Notes: generated from the sequence alone by a model not told the origin. A stretch of DNA of 64,000 nt from G963674665 sp964609625 (GCA_964609625.1 CAZSRS010000020.1:1-64000); one strand, 5' to 3'. Positions 7,633 to 16,776 are shown, counted from the stretch's first letter. Translations and numbers: made by a program.

Positions 7633-10173
7633 ATGCGTTTCAGGTCCATCAGCACCAGACTCACCCTGGCCTCCTTTGTCTCCATCGTCTTTTCCAGCGT
7701 CTTGATCCTGGCCGGCGTGCTCTGGCTGCAATACGAGGGAGTGGAGGGGCAGGCCGCGACCTATCACGACTTGGCGTTGGAGAAGGCCAAGAGCAATCTG
7801 GAGGAAGTGGTCGGCTTGGGGTGCTCGTTGTTCCAGGCCGAACACGGTGGCATGCTCGCCGAAATCCAGGGTATGGACACCATCTCGCGCAATTTCATCA
7901 CCATGCTGGATTCGGTCTACTACTACGAGATCACCTTCAATCCCACGGACCAACAACTGCGGGACAGGATCTTCGACCAGCTGCACGAGCGGTTTCCCCA
8001 GGATTTTGTCTTTGTCCTGAACACGGCGGGGAAGATCGTGGGGTTTCCGGGGCGCGACGACCTCACGGCGCGGCTTGGGGGCAAGGATTTCAATGCGTTG
8101 GCAGCCATGGCCGGCGCGGATCCAGAGAGCGCGGCAAAGCTCAAGGACGTGATCGTGGAATCCTTCAAGAACCAGGAACAGGGGGCGGCCTTCACCTTTA
8201 CCTGGCCCCGCGGCGTGGGAGAGCCGGCGGACGCCGCTTTCTGCCACGCCATGTATTTCCAGCCGCTGAGCTGGGTGGTGGGCGTGGCCAAGTTCAGGGC
8301 CGATCTGGACCGCCACTATTTGGGCAGGGCCCTGAACGCCCTGGCCCTGCACCGGAGCGGCGAGGGCGGCTATCTCTGGGCCTTGGACCTGAACGGAACC
8401 ATGCTCATGCATCCAGATCGCCCCGAACTGGTGGGGCGGAGCATGGAGTCCTACAGTGACGGCACGGGCAAGGCGGTGTTTTCCGACATGATCGGGCAGG
8501 CGCGGGACAAGGGGCAGGGATTCGTCTCCTACCTCTGGTCCAGGGCCTCCGGAGAGCGGGAGCGGGAGAAGCTCGCCCATGTCCGGCTCTTCGAACCCTG
8601 GTCCGTGATCCTGGGCGCCGGGTTGTACACCGACGACATCCTGGCCCGGGCCGAGCAGGGGCGTCAGGAGTACCGCCAGGCCGTGTACCGGAACACCCTC
8701 ACGCTGGCGCCGTTCGTCCTGGTCGTGGTCCTGTTCACGGTGCTGGCCAGCTCACGCTACATCCTGCGCATCGTGGGGCGCCCCATCGCCCGACTCACTG
8801 CCTTTTCGCAGCGCATCGAGCAGGGCGACCTGGAGGCAGAGGTGGAACCGGCCCTGTACATCGCGGAAATCAGGGCACTCAAGGACGCCCAGGTGTCCAT
8901 GGTGTCGACATTGCGACAGAACATGCGGGAGGCGCGGGCCCAGGGCGCCCAGGCGGAACGGCAGGCCCGTGAAGCGGAAGAGGCGTATAGCAGGGCCGAG
9001 GCGGCCCGCAGGCTGGCGGAAAAGGTGGAGCGCTACCAGAAACAGGAGATCCTCGCCTTGACCGGGGTGTTGCAGGGAATGGCCGACGGCGACCTGACCG
9101 TGCGCTACCATGCCGGCGAAGCCGATGCCGACCTGACCGAGGCCGGAACAGGTTTCAAGGTGCTGGAGCGGGCGGTGAACCAAAGCGCGGCCAACCTGGG
9201 GCAGCTCATGCAGCACATGCAGGCCGCTTTTTCCAACCTCTTCCTGTCTGCCCAGAAGTTCCTGAAGATATCCGAACAGCTCCTGGCCGGATCCGAGGAG
9301 ATCTCCCAGCAGACCAACGGGGTTGCCGGCGCCACCGAGGAGATGTCCCTGAACGTCACTACCATGGCCGCTTCCACCGAACAGATGAGCGTGAACGTGA
9401 ACAACATCTCGGGCACTGCCGAGGAAATATCCGTGACACTGAATCACGTGGCCCGCGCCATCCAGCGATTGGACGACTCCATCGGCGAGATATCCGGCAA
9501 TGCCCAGGATGGGGCACGAGTGGCGGAAGAGGCCCGGCGCATGGCCGACGAGGCCTCGCGGAGCATGAGCACCCTGGGCGGGGCGGCCAAGGACATCGGC
9601 AAGGTCACCGGCGTGATCAAGCGCATCGCCGAGCAGACCAACCTTTTGGCCCTCAACGCCACCATCGAGGCCGCTTCGGCCGGAGACGCGGGCAAGGGCT
9701 TCGCCGTGGTGGCCCACGAGATCAAGGAACTGGCCAACAAGTCGGCCAAGGCGGCGGAGGACATCGCCGAGAAGATTCAGGGGGTGCAGCACAACACGAC
9801 CCAGGCCGTGGAGGTCATTTCAAGGGTCACGGAGATCATCCTCAGCATCAGCACCGCGGTCAAGGACATCAGCAGGGCCGTGGAGGAGCAGGTGGAATCG
9901 AGCAGGGAGATCAGCTTGAGCGTGCAGGAGACCAATCAGGGCGCCGGAGGCATGGCTCTGTCCATATCCGAGGCGGACAAGGGGGCCCTGGAGATGTCCA
10001 GGAACGCCGGCGAAGCGGCCAAGGCCATCAACGATATCGCAGAGAATATCCAGGGTTTGAACAAGCTGGCCCGCATCGGCGCGGACAGTGCCCACGAGGT
10101 GCACGAAGCGGCCTCCAGGCTGGCGGAACTCGCCAGTACCCTGGAGGCCTTCGTGAAGCGTTTCAAGGTCTGA
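7633..10173 (+). CDS. Methyl-accepting chemotaxis protein with Cache-type sensor
   Basis: The 846-residue receptor has an N-terminal membrane segment at about 10-33 and a long periplasmic sensor (about 35-350) ending in a Cache-like module (GGYLWALDLNGTMLMHP, then WSVILGAGLYTDDI). The second membrane segment is at about 353-378, followed by a HAMP domain, a second HAMP-like linker with coiled coil (about 440-540) and a signalling domain to the end. The hairpin tip reads EQTNLLALNATIEAASAGD. There is no C-terminal pentapeptide for CheR/CheB docking. GGGAGGACTGG precedes the chosen ATG; the frame stays open upstream but the extension has no signal-like character. It reports a small-molecule signal to CheA/CheW, which are not in this window. 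Confidence 0.93.
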   Translation: MRFRSISTRLTLASFVSIVFSSVLILAGVLWLQYEGVEGQAATYHDLALEKAKSNLEEVVGLGCSLFQAEHGGMLAEIQGMDTISRNFITMLDSVYYYEITFNPTDQQLRDRIFDQLHERFPQDFVFVLNTAGKIVGFPGRDDLTARLGGKDFNALAAMAGADPESAAKLKDVIVESFKNQEQGAAFTFTWPRGVGEPADAAFCHAMYFQPLSWVVGVAKFRADLDRHYLGRALNALALHRSGEGGYLWALDLNGTMLMHPDRPELVGRSMESYSDGTGKAVFSDMIGQARDKGQGFVSYLWSRASGEREREKLAHVRLFEPWSVILGAGLYTDDILARAEQGRQEYRQAVYRNTLTLAPFVLVVVLFTVLASSRYILRIVGRPIARLTAFSQRIEQGDLEAEVEPALYIAEIRALKDAQVSMVSTLRQNMREARAQGAQAERQAREAEEAYSRAEAARRLAEKVERYQKQEILALTGVLQGMADGDLTVRYHAGEADADLTEAGTGFKVLERAVNQSAANLGQLMQHMQAAFSNLFLSAQKFLKISEQLLAGSEEISQQTNGVAGATEEMSLNVTTMAASTEQMSVNVNNISGTAEEISVTLNHVARAIQRLDDSIGEISGNAQDGARVAEEARRMADEASRSMSTLGGAAKDIGKVTGVIKRIAEQTNLLALNATIEAASAGDAGKGFAVVAHEIKELANKSAKAAEDIAEKIQGVQHNTTQAVEVISRVTEIILSISTAVKDISRAVEEQVESSREISLSVQETNQGAGGMALSISEADKGALEMSRNAGEAAKAINDIAENIQGLNKLARIGADSAHEVHEAASRLAELASTLEAFVKRFKV

Positions 10174-10179
10174 ATGCGC

Positions 10180-10215
10180 TCCCACCGCATACGGCGTCAG
10201 GCGTTTGCAGTGGGA
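10180..10215. terminator. Bidirectional terminator hairpin between convergent genes
   Basis: TCCCAC pairs with GTGGGA, extended inward by GCA/TGC and ACG/CGT with single mismatches, giving 12 paired bases around an 8-base loop. It lies between the chemoreceptor and OmpA-type gene ends. T-runs are short. Confidence 0.5.
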
Positions 10216-10220
10216 TGGTG

Positions 10221-11351
10221 TCATTTCTCGAACAGCAGGGGTGCTCCGATGATGATCTCAACGCGGCGGTTGCTGGCGCGGCCTTCCGGCGTCTCGTTGC
10301 TGGCTTCGGGCCGGAAGTAGGCGGCGCCGACCGCGGCGAGGCGTTGCGGATCCAGGTCCGAGTTGTCCAGGATGTAGCGTACCACGGCACTGGCCCGGCC
10401 GGCCGAGAGTTCCCAGTTCGTGGGAAATATCTTCTGGAAGTCGTGGGAAATGCCCACGTCGTCCGTGTGCCCCACCACGTAGATCTGGCGGTCTTCCACC
10501 TTGGCCAGCGAGGGCAGGACCTTTTGCAGGACATCGAGACCTTGGGGCGTGATCCTCGTGCTCCCGGTCTTGAAGAGAATCCGGCCCAGGATGTTGATCT
10601 GAACGCGGTTCTTGAAGCGTTCGATGGCCACTTCCTTTTCTTGGATTTCCTTTTTGAGATCCTGGATCAGGCCTTCATAGGCATCGGACATCTGCAGTTC
10701 AGCCCGGTGTTTGCTTTCGAACTCGGCGGCCTGGGCGCGGCATTGGTCCAAATTTTCCTGCAGGGAGTTGATGCGGTCGGTCTTGTTCGTGGCGTCGGCC
10801 TGTTGCTTGAGGTCCTCGATCTCCTTGGCCAGGGTTTCGCAATCGAGCTGTTGCTCCAGCCGCGCGGCCAGCTCCTGGGCTTTTTCCCTGCACTCTTGCA
10901 ACTGGGCTGTCAGATTGGTGACCGTGTCGCGGGCCTGTTGCAAGGCCTGGGGATCCACGCCATCTTCAACGGCTTTCTTGCAGGACTCGAAATCCTCCTT
11001 GAGTCGCAGATAGCGTTCCTCGGCTTGTTCCAGGGCCTGGCGGGCGTCCGTCACAGTGCTTTTTTCCCTGTCCAATGCGGCGATTTTGCGTTGCAGATCC
11101 TCAATGTTCCGTTCAGAGGTGTCCATCTGCGTCTTGGCATTGTTCAGGCTGCGTTGCAGTGATTCGAGGTCTCTTTCGAGCAGGACGACACGTTTTTCGC
11201 TTTGTTCGAAGGCTTGATTTTGCGAGGAATACTTGAGGTAGAAGTAGATCATGCCGGCAGCGAGCAGAAGAAGCAGAATCGCCAACAACCAAATGATTCC
11301 ACTACTGCCTTTGCTTTGGGAGGGTGCAGGTTGTGAAAGGCCGTTAGTCAT
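10221..11351 (-). CDS. Inner-membrane-anchored coiled-coil protein with OmpA peptidoglycan-binding domain
   Basis: The 376-residue protein has a short cytoplasmic tail, one membrane helix at about 19-41 (IIWLLAILLLLLAAGMIYFY), then a long heptad-rich coiled coil (about 50-235). The OmpA/MotB-like domain (about 245-376) contains ILFKTGSTRITPQGLDVL and VVGHTDDVG. The arrangement resembles MotB-like or cell-envelope spacer proteins that tether the membrane to peptidoglycan. No MotA-like partner is adjacent, and the plug region and Asp needed for a stator proton channel are not evident. A GGAGG precedes the ATG. It converges on the chemoreceptor gene. Confidence 0.85.
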   Translation of the reverse strand: MTNGLSQPAPSQSKGSSGIIWLLAILLLLLAAGMIYFYLKYSSQNQAFEQSEKRVVLLERDLESLQRSLNNAKTQMDTSERNIEDLQRKIAALDREKSTVTDARQALEQAEERYLRLKEDFESCKKAVEDGVDPQALQQARDTVTNLTAQLQECREKAQELAARLEQQLDCETLAKEIEDLKQQADATNKTDRINSLQENLDQCRAQAAEFESKHRAELQMSDAYEGLIQDLKKEIQEKEVAIERFKNRVQINILGRILFKTGSTRITPQGLDVLQKVLPSLAKVEDRQIYVVGHTDDVGISHDFQKIFPTNWELSAGRASAVVRYILDNSDLDPQRLAAVGAAYFRPEASNETPEGRASNRRVEIIIGAPLLFEK

Positions 11352-11446
11352 GGACGCCTCCTTGGCTTGTGCTGGAGTTGTCGTATGGCGTAACGCAAGC
11401 CCTAGCCGCTCACTCCTCGGTCAGTGGGTCGTGGCCTGCGCGTACG

Positions 11447-12259
11447 TCAGTTTCCCGCCTCCCTGGTGAAAAAGTCCACCACGGTCCAGGCAGCGGAAAA
11501 AGAGGGTGATCCTCCTGCGGATGCGCCGCCGATTTCCATGCCTGGGGAGTCGAAGATGTAACGTTGCACGCCGCTGTTGGCCAGGGAGCATTCATAGCGC
11601 TCCCTGGAGTAGTCCGGACGACGTATCTTTTGCGGCAGGGGCGAGCATCCGTTGTTGTGTGCCCAGAACGAGGCCGCCCGGGTACTGCCGTCCTGCCCAC
11701 CGGCGAGGCTGAAGACAATGGCCGGGATGGGCTTCACGGGCCGGCAGTCCGGAAGGGGGGGCCCGCCTTGGAACAAAGCCAGCCCACCGATGCGGTGCGA
11801 TCGCTCGCAGGCCAGTTGTCCGATCAGGTCGGCTCCGCTGCCCCGCCCCACCAGGAAGAGCCGCGCGGGGTCCACGGCGTGTTCGGCCACGAGGACGTCC
11901 ATGAGCGTGTCGAGGATAGTCAAGGATTTGTCCCGCGTGGAAAGCGCCGCGGCTTCGGGAATTACCAGCACATAACCACGGGCCCTGGCCGCCGTGCGCA
12001 ATGACGGAGCCAGGGAGGAGCTGTCCGCGCCGAGAAGCAGCAAGGCCGGAAAACGTCTGTTTTTGGCGTATCCTCTGGGATAAAAAACGACAGCGGGGAC
12101 GGTGAGGTCTCCGATGTGCAGGGACAGCGTGGTTGTGGCGTCCGGTCGGCTCTCGCTGAGCCAGTCATAGGCCTGTCCGGCGGAATCTCCCATGCCCGCG
12201 CAGGCCCCCAGCGTGAGGTTCAAGGACAACAGGACGAGAAAAAAACGTGTGTGATTCAT
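11447..12259 (-). CDS. Lipoprotein with alpha/beta-hydrolase fold (LpqC/PHB-depolymerase-like)
   Basis: The 270-residue protein begins with a lipoprotein signal ending in LTLGAC, so it is probably anchored in the envelope. The body follows the pattern of esterase/PHB-depolymerase-like hydrolases: FPALLLLGADSSS, RARGYVLVIPEA, and LFLVGRGSGADL at the expected nucleophile elbow. That elbow reads R-G-S-G-A instead of G-x-S-x-G, so activity is uncertain. The ATG at 12259 gives a normal signal peptide; a GTG at 12271 is possible. It is divergent from the AlkD-type gene. Confidence 0.65.
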   Translation of the reverse strand: MNHTRFFLVLLSLNLTLGACAGMGDSAGQAYDWLSESRPDATTTLSLHIGDLTVPAVVFYPRGYAKNRRFPALLLLGADSSSLAPSLRTAARARGYVLVIPEAAALSTRDKSLTILDTLMDVLVAEHAVDPARLFLVGRGSGADLIGQLACERSHRIGGLALFQGGPPLPDCRPVKPIPAIVFSLAGGQDGSTRAASFWAHNNGCSPLPQKIRRPDYSRERYECSLANSGVQRYIFDSPGMEIGGASAGGSPSFSAAWTVVDFFTREAGN

Positions 12260-12392
12260 GGATCTGCCCACGTTACGTGTCTCGACGCCCAGTGGCCATC
12301 AGGCGCCCTGGCTTCATTCGTTGGTCCACATCCCTGTACAGTATTGCAGGAAAAAGGCAAAGCCCAAACAGGGGCGGGAACGGAGGTGCGTT

Positions 12393-13103
12393 GTGAACAG
12401 GTCACAAACGGCGGGATCGATCATGGAGAGGCTCGGCTCCCTTGCCGATCCAGGAAGGCTTTCAGGCATGGCCCGCTATGGCATCGACGCCAGCCAGGCA
12501 ATAGGGCTGAGCATTCCGGTGCTGCGGAGCGAGGCAGGCCGGCTGAACAATGAGCGGGGCGACGAGGAGCGCCATGATCTGGCCCAGGCGCTCTGGGATA
12601 CGGGAATTCACGAGGCGCGCATTTTGGCCTCCATGGTGGATGCGCCACGCCAGGTGCGTGAGGGGCAAATGGAATGCTGGGCCGCAGCGTTCACCTCCTG
12701 GGACCTCTGCGATCAGTGCTGCAACAATTTGTTCCGCCACGCCGCGCCTGCCTGGGACATGGCGATAGCCTGGGCCTCGCGGAGTGTGCATGGCCCGGAA
12801 TTCACGGTGCGCGCCGGTTTCGTGCTCATGGCCACCCTGGCGGTGGGCGACAAGCACGCTCGAGATGATAGGTTTCTGGCGTTCTTTCCCTTGCTGCGCT
12901 CCGGCTGCGTGGACGGACGCAACTACGTGAAAAAGGCCGTGAGCTGGGCACTGCGGCAGATCGGCAAACGCAACGTGGTCCTGCATGCGGAGGCCCTGGC
13001 TCTTGCCCGGTGGATGCGGGATCAGCCCGCTCGCGAGGCCCGCTGGACAGGCAAAGACGTCCTGCGTGACATCGAACGGCCGGCTGTGCTTGAACGTCTG
13101 TGA
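12393..13103 (+). CDS. alkD: AlkD-type DNA alkylation repair glycosylase
   Basis: The 236-residue HEAT-repeat-like protein contains LADPGRLSGMARYGI near the start, SWDLCDQCC in the middle and KKAVSWALRQIGKRN near the end. These correspond to the substrate-pocket motifs of AlkD, including the catalytic-region Trp/Asp and the late Trp. AlkD excises bulky N3- and N7-alkylated purines without base flipping. I chose the GTG at 12393 because GGAGG lies 6 bases before it and the resulting length matches the family; the ATG at 12423 would cut into helix 1. Confidence 0.85.
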   Translation: MNRSQTAGSIMERLGSLADPGRLSGMARYGIDASQAIGLSIPVLRSEAGRLNNERGDEERHDLAQALWDTGIHEARILASMVDAPRQVREGQMECWAAAFTSWDLCDQCCNNLFRHAAPAWDMAIAWASRSVHGPEFTVRAGFVLMATLAVGDKHARDDRFLAFFPLLRSGCVDGRNYVKKAVSWALRQIGKRNVVLHAEALALARWMRDQPAREARWTGKDVLRDIERPAVLERL

Positions 13104-13234
13104 GTACACGCGGTTAGACTGTGGATAAAGTGTTCATAACCTGTGCGTGACCTGGTTGTTTCCTGTAACCGCTTTGTTTCCTTGAATCTGCCGACGGGCT
13201 TGCGGCGTGCGATTGGAAAGGGTAAAGTGCTTCC

Positions 13235-13453
13235 ATGAGGAAGAGTCCCTATCCAGCGGTGAACGCCGCCCTCCGCGTCCGCATGCTCGGGCCCCTGTGC
13301 CAGGCCTCCAGGGTGAGCGGACTTCCCGTGCCTTCGCTCCTGCGTCGGGCCGTGGAGCGCCACTTGCTCAACCGCCGGAACATCGCCAGCCTGGCCACAT
13401 GGCGCCGCGCCATGGCCGTGCTCTCCCACGAGCACGATACCGTGGACTTCTGA
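13235..13453 (+). CDS. Small hypothetical protein, possible ribbon-helix-helix type
   Basis: A 72-residue frame begins at an ATG and has codon use like its neighbours. The segment GLPVPSLLRRAVERHLLNRR resembles a short amphipathic DNA-binding helix pair, but the similarity is weak and I do not recognise the protein. A GGGTAAAG lies rather far upstream. It sits between the AlkD-type gene and the FlgC-like gene. It may not be translated. Confidence 0.4.
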   Translation: MRKSPYPAVNAALRVRMLGPLCQASRVSGLPVPSLLRRAVERHLLNRRNIASLATWRRAMAVLSHEHDTVDF

Positions 13454-13553
13454 CCCTCCCCTGGTCTCGGCAGAACACGGTCGCCCTTTTCGTTGCCCCT
13501 CCCGCGCGTCGCCCCGATTCGGGAACGACGCATTTTTTCTGTCCTGAATTCTC

Positions 13554-13580
13554 TAAAGTGGTTCACAATACCGTCCGAAA
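13554..13580 (+). promoter_or_regulatory. Candidate sigma-28 (flagellar) promoter
   Basis: TAAAGTGG (13554-13561), an 11-base spacer, then GTCCGAAA (13573-13580) has the spacing of FliA promoters. The -35 fits well, the -10 only partly (4 of 8). It lies 35 bases before the FlgC-like start codon. Confidence 0.35.
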
Positions 13581-13615
13581 TGATTATCAGGAATAACAGG
13601 ACCAGGAGGTGCGCA

Positions 13616-13999
13616 ATGGCCATTGAAACCAATCTCTCCGCCCTTGGTGCCTTTGGCACGGGCATGGCCGTGACGGCGAACAACATCGCCAACGTGAACA
13701 CCAACGGGTTCCGGGCCAGCCGGACTCATTTGGAGACCGGTCCGCAGGACCAGGGCGTGCGCGTGGCGGAGATTCGCGAGAGCACCACCCCCGGCCCCTT
13801 GGTTCCAAGCCTGGAGCGCGTGGAAGACCCCGATACCGGTCGCGTATCCACCGAATACCAATATGTGGAGGGCAGCAACACGGACTTGGCGCGGGAAATG
13901 GTGGACATGATCAGCACGCAGAACGCCTACGACGCCAATGCCGCGGTCATCAGGACCGAGAGCGAGATGAGCGGAACGGTGCTCGATCTTATCGCCTGA
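13616..13999 (+). CDS. Flagellar basal-body rod protein, FlgC-like (orphan)
   Basis: The 127-residue protein starts with NLSALGAFGTGMAVTANNIA, followed by NVNTNGFRASR, the conserved N-terminal motif of rod/hook proteins. It ends with the matching C-terminal helix EMVDMISTQNAYDANAAVIR. These helices form the coiled coil of FlgB/C/F/G subunits. The ATG at 13616 has AGGAGGTG before it. No other structural flagellar gene is adjacent, which is unusual because rod genes normally sit in flgBC-fliE clusters. It could be a rod component supplied from a separate site or a divergent paralogue. Confidence 0.8.
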   Translation: MAIETNLSALGAFGTGMAVTANNIANVNTNGFRASRTHLETGPQDQGVRVAEIRESTTPGPLVPSLERVEDPDTGRVSTEYQYVEGSNTDLAREMVDMISTQNAYDANAAVIRTESEMSGTVLDLIA

Positions 14000-14036
14000 T
14001 CCGTTCAACGTCGCCGCTTGAGGGAAAAATACCCTG

Positions 14037-14072
14037 CCCCCTTATGGTAAGACCATTCGGGGGTTTGTTTTT
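14037..14072 (+). terminator. Intrinsic terminator after the FlgC-like gene
   Basis: CCCCC..ATGGT pairs with ACCAT..GGGGG (two central mismatches, short loop), and TTTGTTTTTGGG follows. This is a convincing rho-independent terminator 40 bases after the stop codon. Confidence 0.75.
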
Positions 14073-14234
14073 GGGTTTGGGACGGCCAATAAATAGTTCG
14101 TGATTACGGTGCGTTACGCGTTGGCTCGAAAAGGGGGCTCACAAGGCGGTTGTAAGGTCGCGAAACTGCGGGCGCTTGCGCGGAGGGACTGAATCGTGAA
14201 GAATGCGCCATCTTGAAATACAAGGAGCGCCAGC

Positions 14235-14552
14235 ATGGGATACGATGAGATCCGTGTCTACGGCCGCCTGGAAAACGTTTCCCCTGACGCGGCCGATCTC
14301 GAGGATGATTTCGAGTTTACCGAGTTCGCGTATGATGACGGCGAACTCGATCTGGAGTACGAGGGCAACTTCTTCTATCTCGACGACTTCATCGACCGCC
14401 TGGAACCCTGCCTGACCTCCCACAGCAAGGGGCGTGTCGACTACATCGACCAGCAGGCCTTCCGCATGACGCGGTTCAAGGTCGAGGCCGGCCAACTGCA
14501 ACGCCTGGAAGTGGACTTGAACAACGTCCTCGAACGCTATAGCCGGGAGTGA
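14235..14552 (+). CDS. Acidic hypothetical protein
   Basis: The 105-residue protein is strongly acidic in its first 60 residues (DAADLEDDFEFTEFAYDDGE) and basic near the end. It has no membrane segment, cysteine motif or recognised domain. AAGGAGCGCC precedes the ATG with good spacing and codon use matches neighbours, so translation is likely. It stands alone between the terminator at 14037 and a converging methyltransferase gene. I do not recognise the family. Confidence 0.7.
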   Translation: MGYDEIRVYGRLENVSPDAADLEDDFEFTEFAYDDGELDLEYEGNFFYLDDFIDRLEPCLTSHSKGRVDYIDQQAFRMTRFKVEAGQLQRLEVDLNNVLERYSRE

Positions 14553-14770
14553 ATTGGCTGGTTGTCGGGAAGTGCCGATGGCTTGCGCGGGCTCTTTCCC
14601 CATGCTGATCGTCAGTTGTCGGCAGGTTTTTTTCTTATATATTCAAGCATGTTCTTGGCGGCGTTGACGCCTCCCCCTTTGTCTCGACAGAAACGACGCC
14701 CCGCGCAACCGCTGGGCACAGCAACGACTGGTGCGTGGTCCCAGCGACGTGGAAGCTTTCCCAGGAAACC

Positions 14771-15541
14771 TTACCCCTTTGTGCAGACGTAGATGTTGTT
14801 GCTCAGCCGGAAACCCTGCTTCCATTCCGGCGGGATCTCCCGCACCGGCTCCAGGCGCACCGTGAATCCGGCCTGGGCCAAACGCTCCAGAAAGTCCGCC
14901 TGCCCGTAGTCCCGCACATGGTCGTCAGGGCCGAAGCCTCCGGTTGGGGGCGTGTGGTGCACGGTGTCGCCCTTCAGGGTAGGCACCAGGACAAAGGCCG
15001 TGCCGCCACTCTTCAGCACCCGGTGCAATTCGGACAAGGCGCTCCGGTCGTCGGCTACATGCTCCAGCACGTGGCTGCAGATGATCCAGTCGAAGCGCTC
15101 GTCGGCGAAGGGCAGGGCGGTGATGTCCACCCGTTGGCCGGCGCGCTCCTCCAGGAGGTCGCAGTCCAGGTACTCGAGGTTTTCACAGCCCGAGAACACG
15201 GCCTGTAGGAACGGCTCCGGGGCGAAGTGTAAAAGCGAAGCCGCCCCGGTGAACAACTCGGGGGTTTGCAGCAGCCTGAGCCAGAGCCGGCGGTGGCGCT
15301 CCATGGCGCCGCAGACCGGGCACTTGGCGTTCTCGCGCCAAGGGTGGTGTGGTTTGTGCCGGAAGGGGTCGAAACGGGCCAAGTCGCTGACGCAGCAAGG
15401 GCAGCGCAGGACCTGGCCGTGGAGTTCGGGCCGTTGTTGCAGGAGCTCCTGCCTGCGCGCGGCAAGGCCTGCCATCACGCCGTCGTAGTGCGTATTGTGT
15501 CGCAGGGGGGCGGGCAGGGGGGGGATATCGGGTAAAGGCAT
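14771..15541 (-). CDS. SAM-dependent methyltransferase (type 11) with N-terminal zinc-ribbon-like motif
   Basis: The protein has 256 residues. Two cysteine pairs (CPCC near 48 and CPVC near 74) suggest an N-terminal zinc site. A class I methyltransferase follows, with LLHFAPEPFLQAVF, the acidic loop LEYLDCDLLEE, DITALPFADERFDWIICSHV as motif IV, and HRVLKSGGTAFVLVP. Such proteins often act on lipids, quinones or sugars, but the substrate cannot be inferred here. It lies downstream of cheR on the same strand with a 97-base gap. A convincing ribosome site is missing. Confidence 0.8.
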   Translation of the reverse strand: MPLPDIPPLPAPLRHNTHYDGVMAGLAARRQELLQQRPELHGQVLRCPCCVSDLARFDPFRHKPHHPWRENAKCPVCGAMERHRRLWLRLLQTPELFTGAASLLHFAPEPFLQAVFSGCENLEYLDCDLLEERAGQRVDITALPFADERFDWIICSHVLEHVADDRSALSELHRVLKSGGTAFVLVPTLKGDTVHHTPPTGGFGPDDHVRDYGQADFLERLAQAGFTVRLEPVREIPPEWKQGFRLSNNIYVCTKG

Positions 15542-15638
15542 CCGGGGTGCGCTCCTGGTTGGTGGCGTTTCAGACAGCCACAGTTTTGCACGCCCGGTCG
15601 GGGTTGTAAACCGAGGGGATTTCGCCCCCGCGCCGGGG

Positions 15639-16502
15639 CTAGCCCTTTCGGTAGACTGTGGGCGCCACGGGATGCAGGGGCACGTCCATGCCGGCCATGC
15701 TTTCGGAATGACCTATGAACAGGTGGCCACCCATTTTGAGATGGTGGCCGAGTTTTTGGAAGAGCCGCTCCTGTGTGGGGCGGTCGAAGTAGATGACCAC
15801 GTTGCGGCAGAAAACCACGTCAAAGGGCTTGTCAAAAGAGAACTCCTCCATGAAATTCAACCGACAGAACTCCACACACTTGCGGATCTCCGGTGACATA
15901 CGCACCAGCCCGCTTTTATTACCTCTCCCGCGCAGCATGTAGCGTTCCTTGAACTCCTGAGGCACGGCTTCCACCCTGTCCAGGGGGTAGACCGCGGCAA
16001 TGGCCTCTTTCAGGGCCTTGGTGGAGATGTCGGTCCCCAGGATGGCAAACTCGAACCCTTGCTGCACCCTGGCGAACTCGCTGAGCACGATGGCCAGGGT
16101 GTAAGGCTCCATGCCTATGGAGCAGCCGGCGCTCCAGAAGCGCATGGTCCGATACCGGCCGTTCTTGAGCAGCCATTGCGGCAACACCTGATGTTTCAGG
16201 TATTCGAAGTGCGCGTTTTCACGGAAGAAATGTGTGGTGTTGGTGGTCACCGCGTCGATCAGACTGACCAGTTCATGTTCCAGGCCCGCGGGACTGAGGA
16301 GAAAGCGCACATACTCCCTGTGCGAATTCATGCCCAGGGCGTGCATGCGTTTTTGCAATCTTGCCTCCACCAGGGTCTTCTTGGCCGGAGTGAGCTTGAT
16401 GCCCACCTGCCGATAGACGAATTCACTGAATTTCTTGAAATCAGCGTCCGCCAGCTGTGTGGAGGGGCTTCCCGCGGGGATCGAGGAAGTGGTTGGGGCC
16501 AT
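15639..16502 (-). CDS. cheR: Chemotaxis protein methyltransferase CheR
   Basis: The 287-residue protein has the CheR N-terminal helical domain (about 25-80, FVYRQVGIKLTPAKKTLVEA) and the SAM-binding domain (about 90-287) with TTNTTHFFREN, FWSAGCSIGMEPYTLA, LGTDIS and FDVVFCRNVVIYFD. It methylates glutamates on chemoreceptors such as the one at 7633. The SAM motif usually reads CSTGEEPY; here Ile and Met replace Thr and the first Glu, which could weaken activity. I chose the ATG at 16502 (GAGG upstream) rather than a TTG at 16532. CheB and CheA are not in the window. Confidence 0.9.
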   Translation of the reverse strand: MAPTTSSIPAGSPSTQLADADFKKFSEFVYRQVGIKLTPAKKTLVEARLQKRMHALGMNSHREYVRFLLSPAGLEHELVSLIDAVTTNTTHFFRENAHFEYLKHQVLPQWLLKNGRYRTMRFWSAGCSIGMEPYTLAIVLSEFARVQQGFEFAILGTDISTKALKEAIAAVYPLDRVEAVPQEFKERYMLRGRGNKSGLVRMSPEIRKCVEFCRLNFMEEFSFDKPFDVVFCRNVVIYFDRPTQERLFQKLGHHLKMGGHLFIGHSESMAGMDVPLHPVAPTVYRKG

Positions 16503-16776
16503 GCAGACCTCATGCTTGTCTGGTTTTGTCAATCATGGGTAAATACCCTTTTGACAAAACAGGCTCAAGGTGTCTGGCGGTATTTTTCCGGGAGCCGTTG
16601 ACGGGCGGCTGGCAGGGGTTGCGGGGTGAACGCCTCCTGAAAAACGTGTTTGGCGTCCAGTCCCAAGGCCGGAAATCAAGGGCGCGGAGGGGCACTTGCC
16701 CACGGGGCCAGGAAAGGCTACCTACACGAGACGAGAGATGCAGCCTATCGAATGCCCCAACGCATGAGGAGTGACG

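Noticed and set aside
6997..8580. 527-codon minus-strand frame
   Set aside because: Antisense to marC and the chemoreceptor, both with clear motifs.
13120..13128. Perfect DnaA box (TGTGGATAA)
   Set aside because: A single box without a cluster, AT-rich unwinding region or dnaA/gyrase genes is expected by chance and does not mark an origin.
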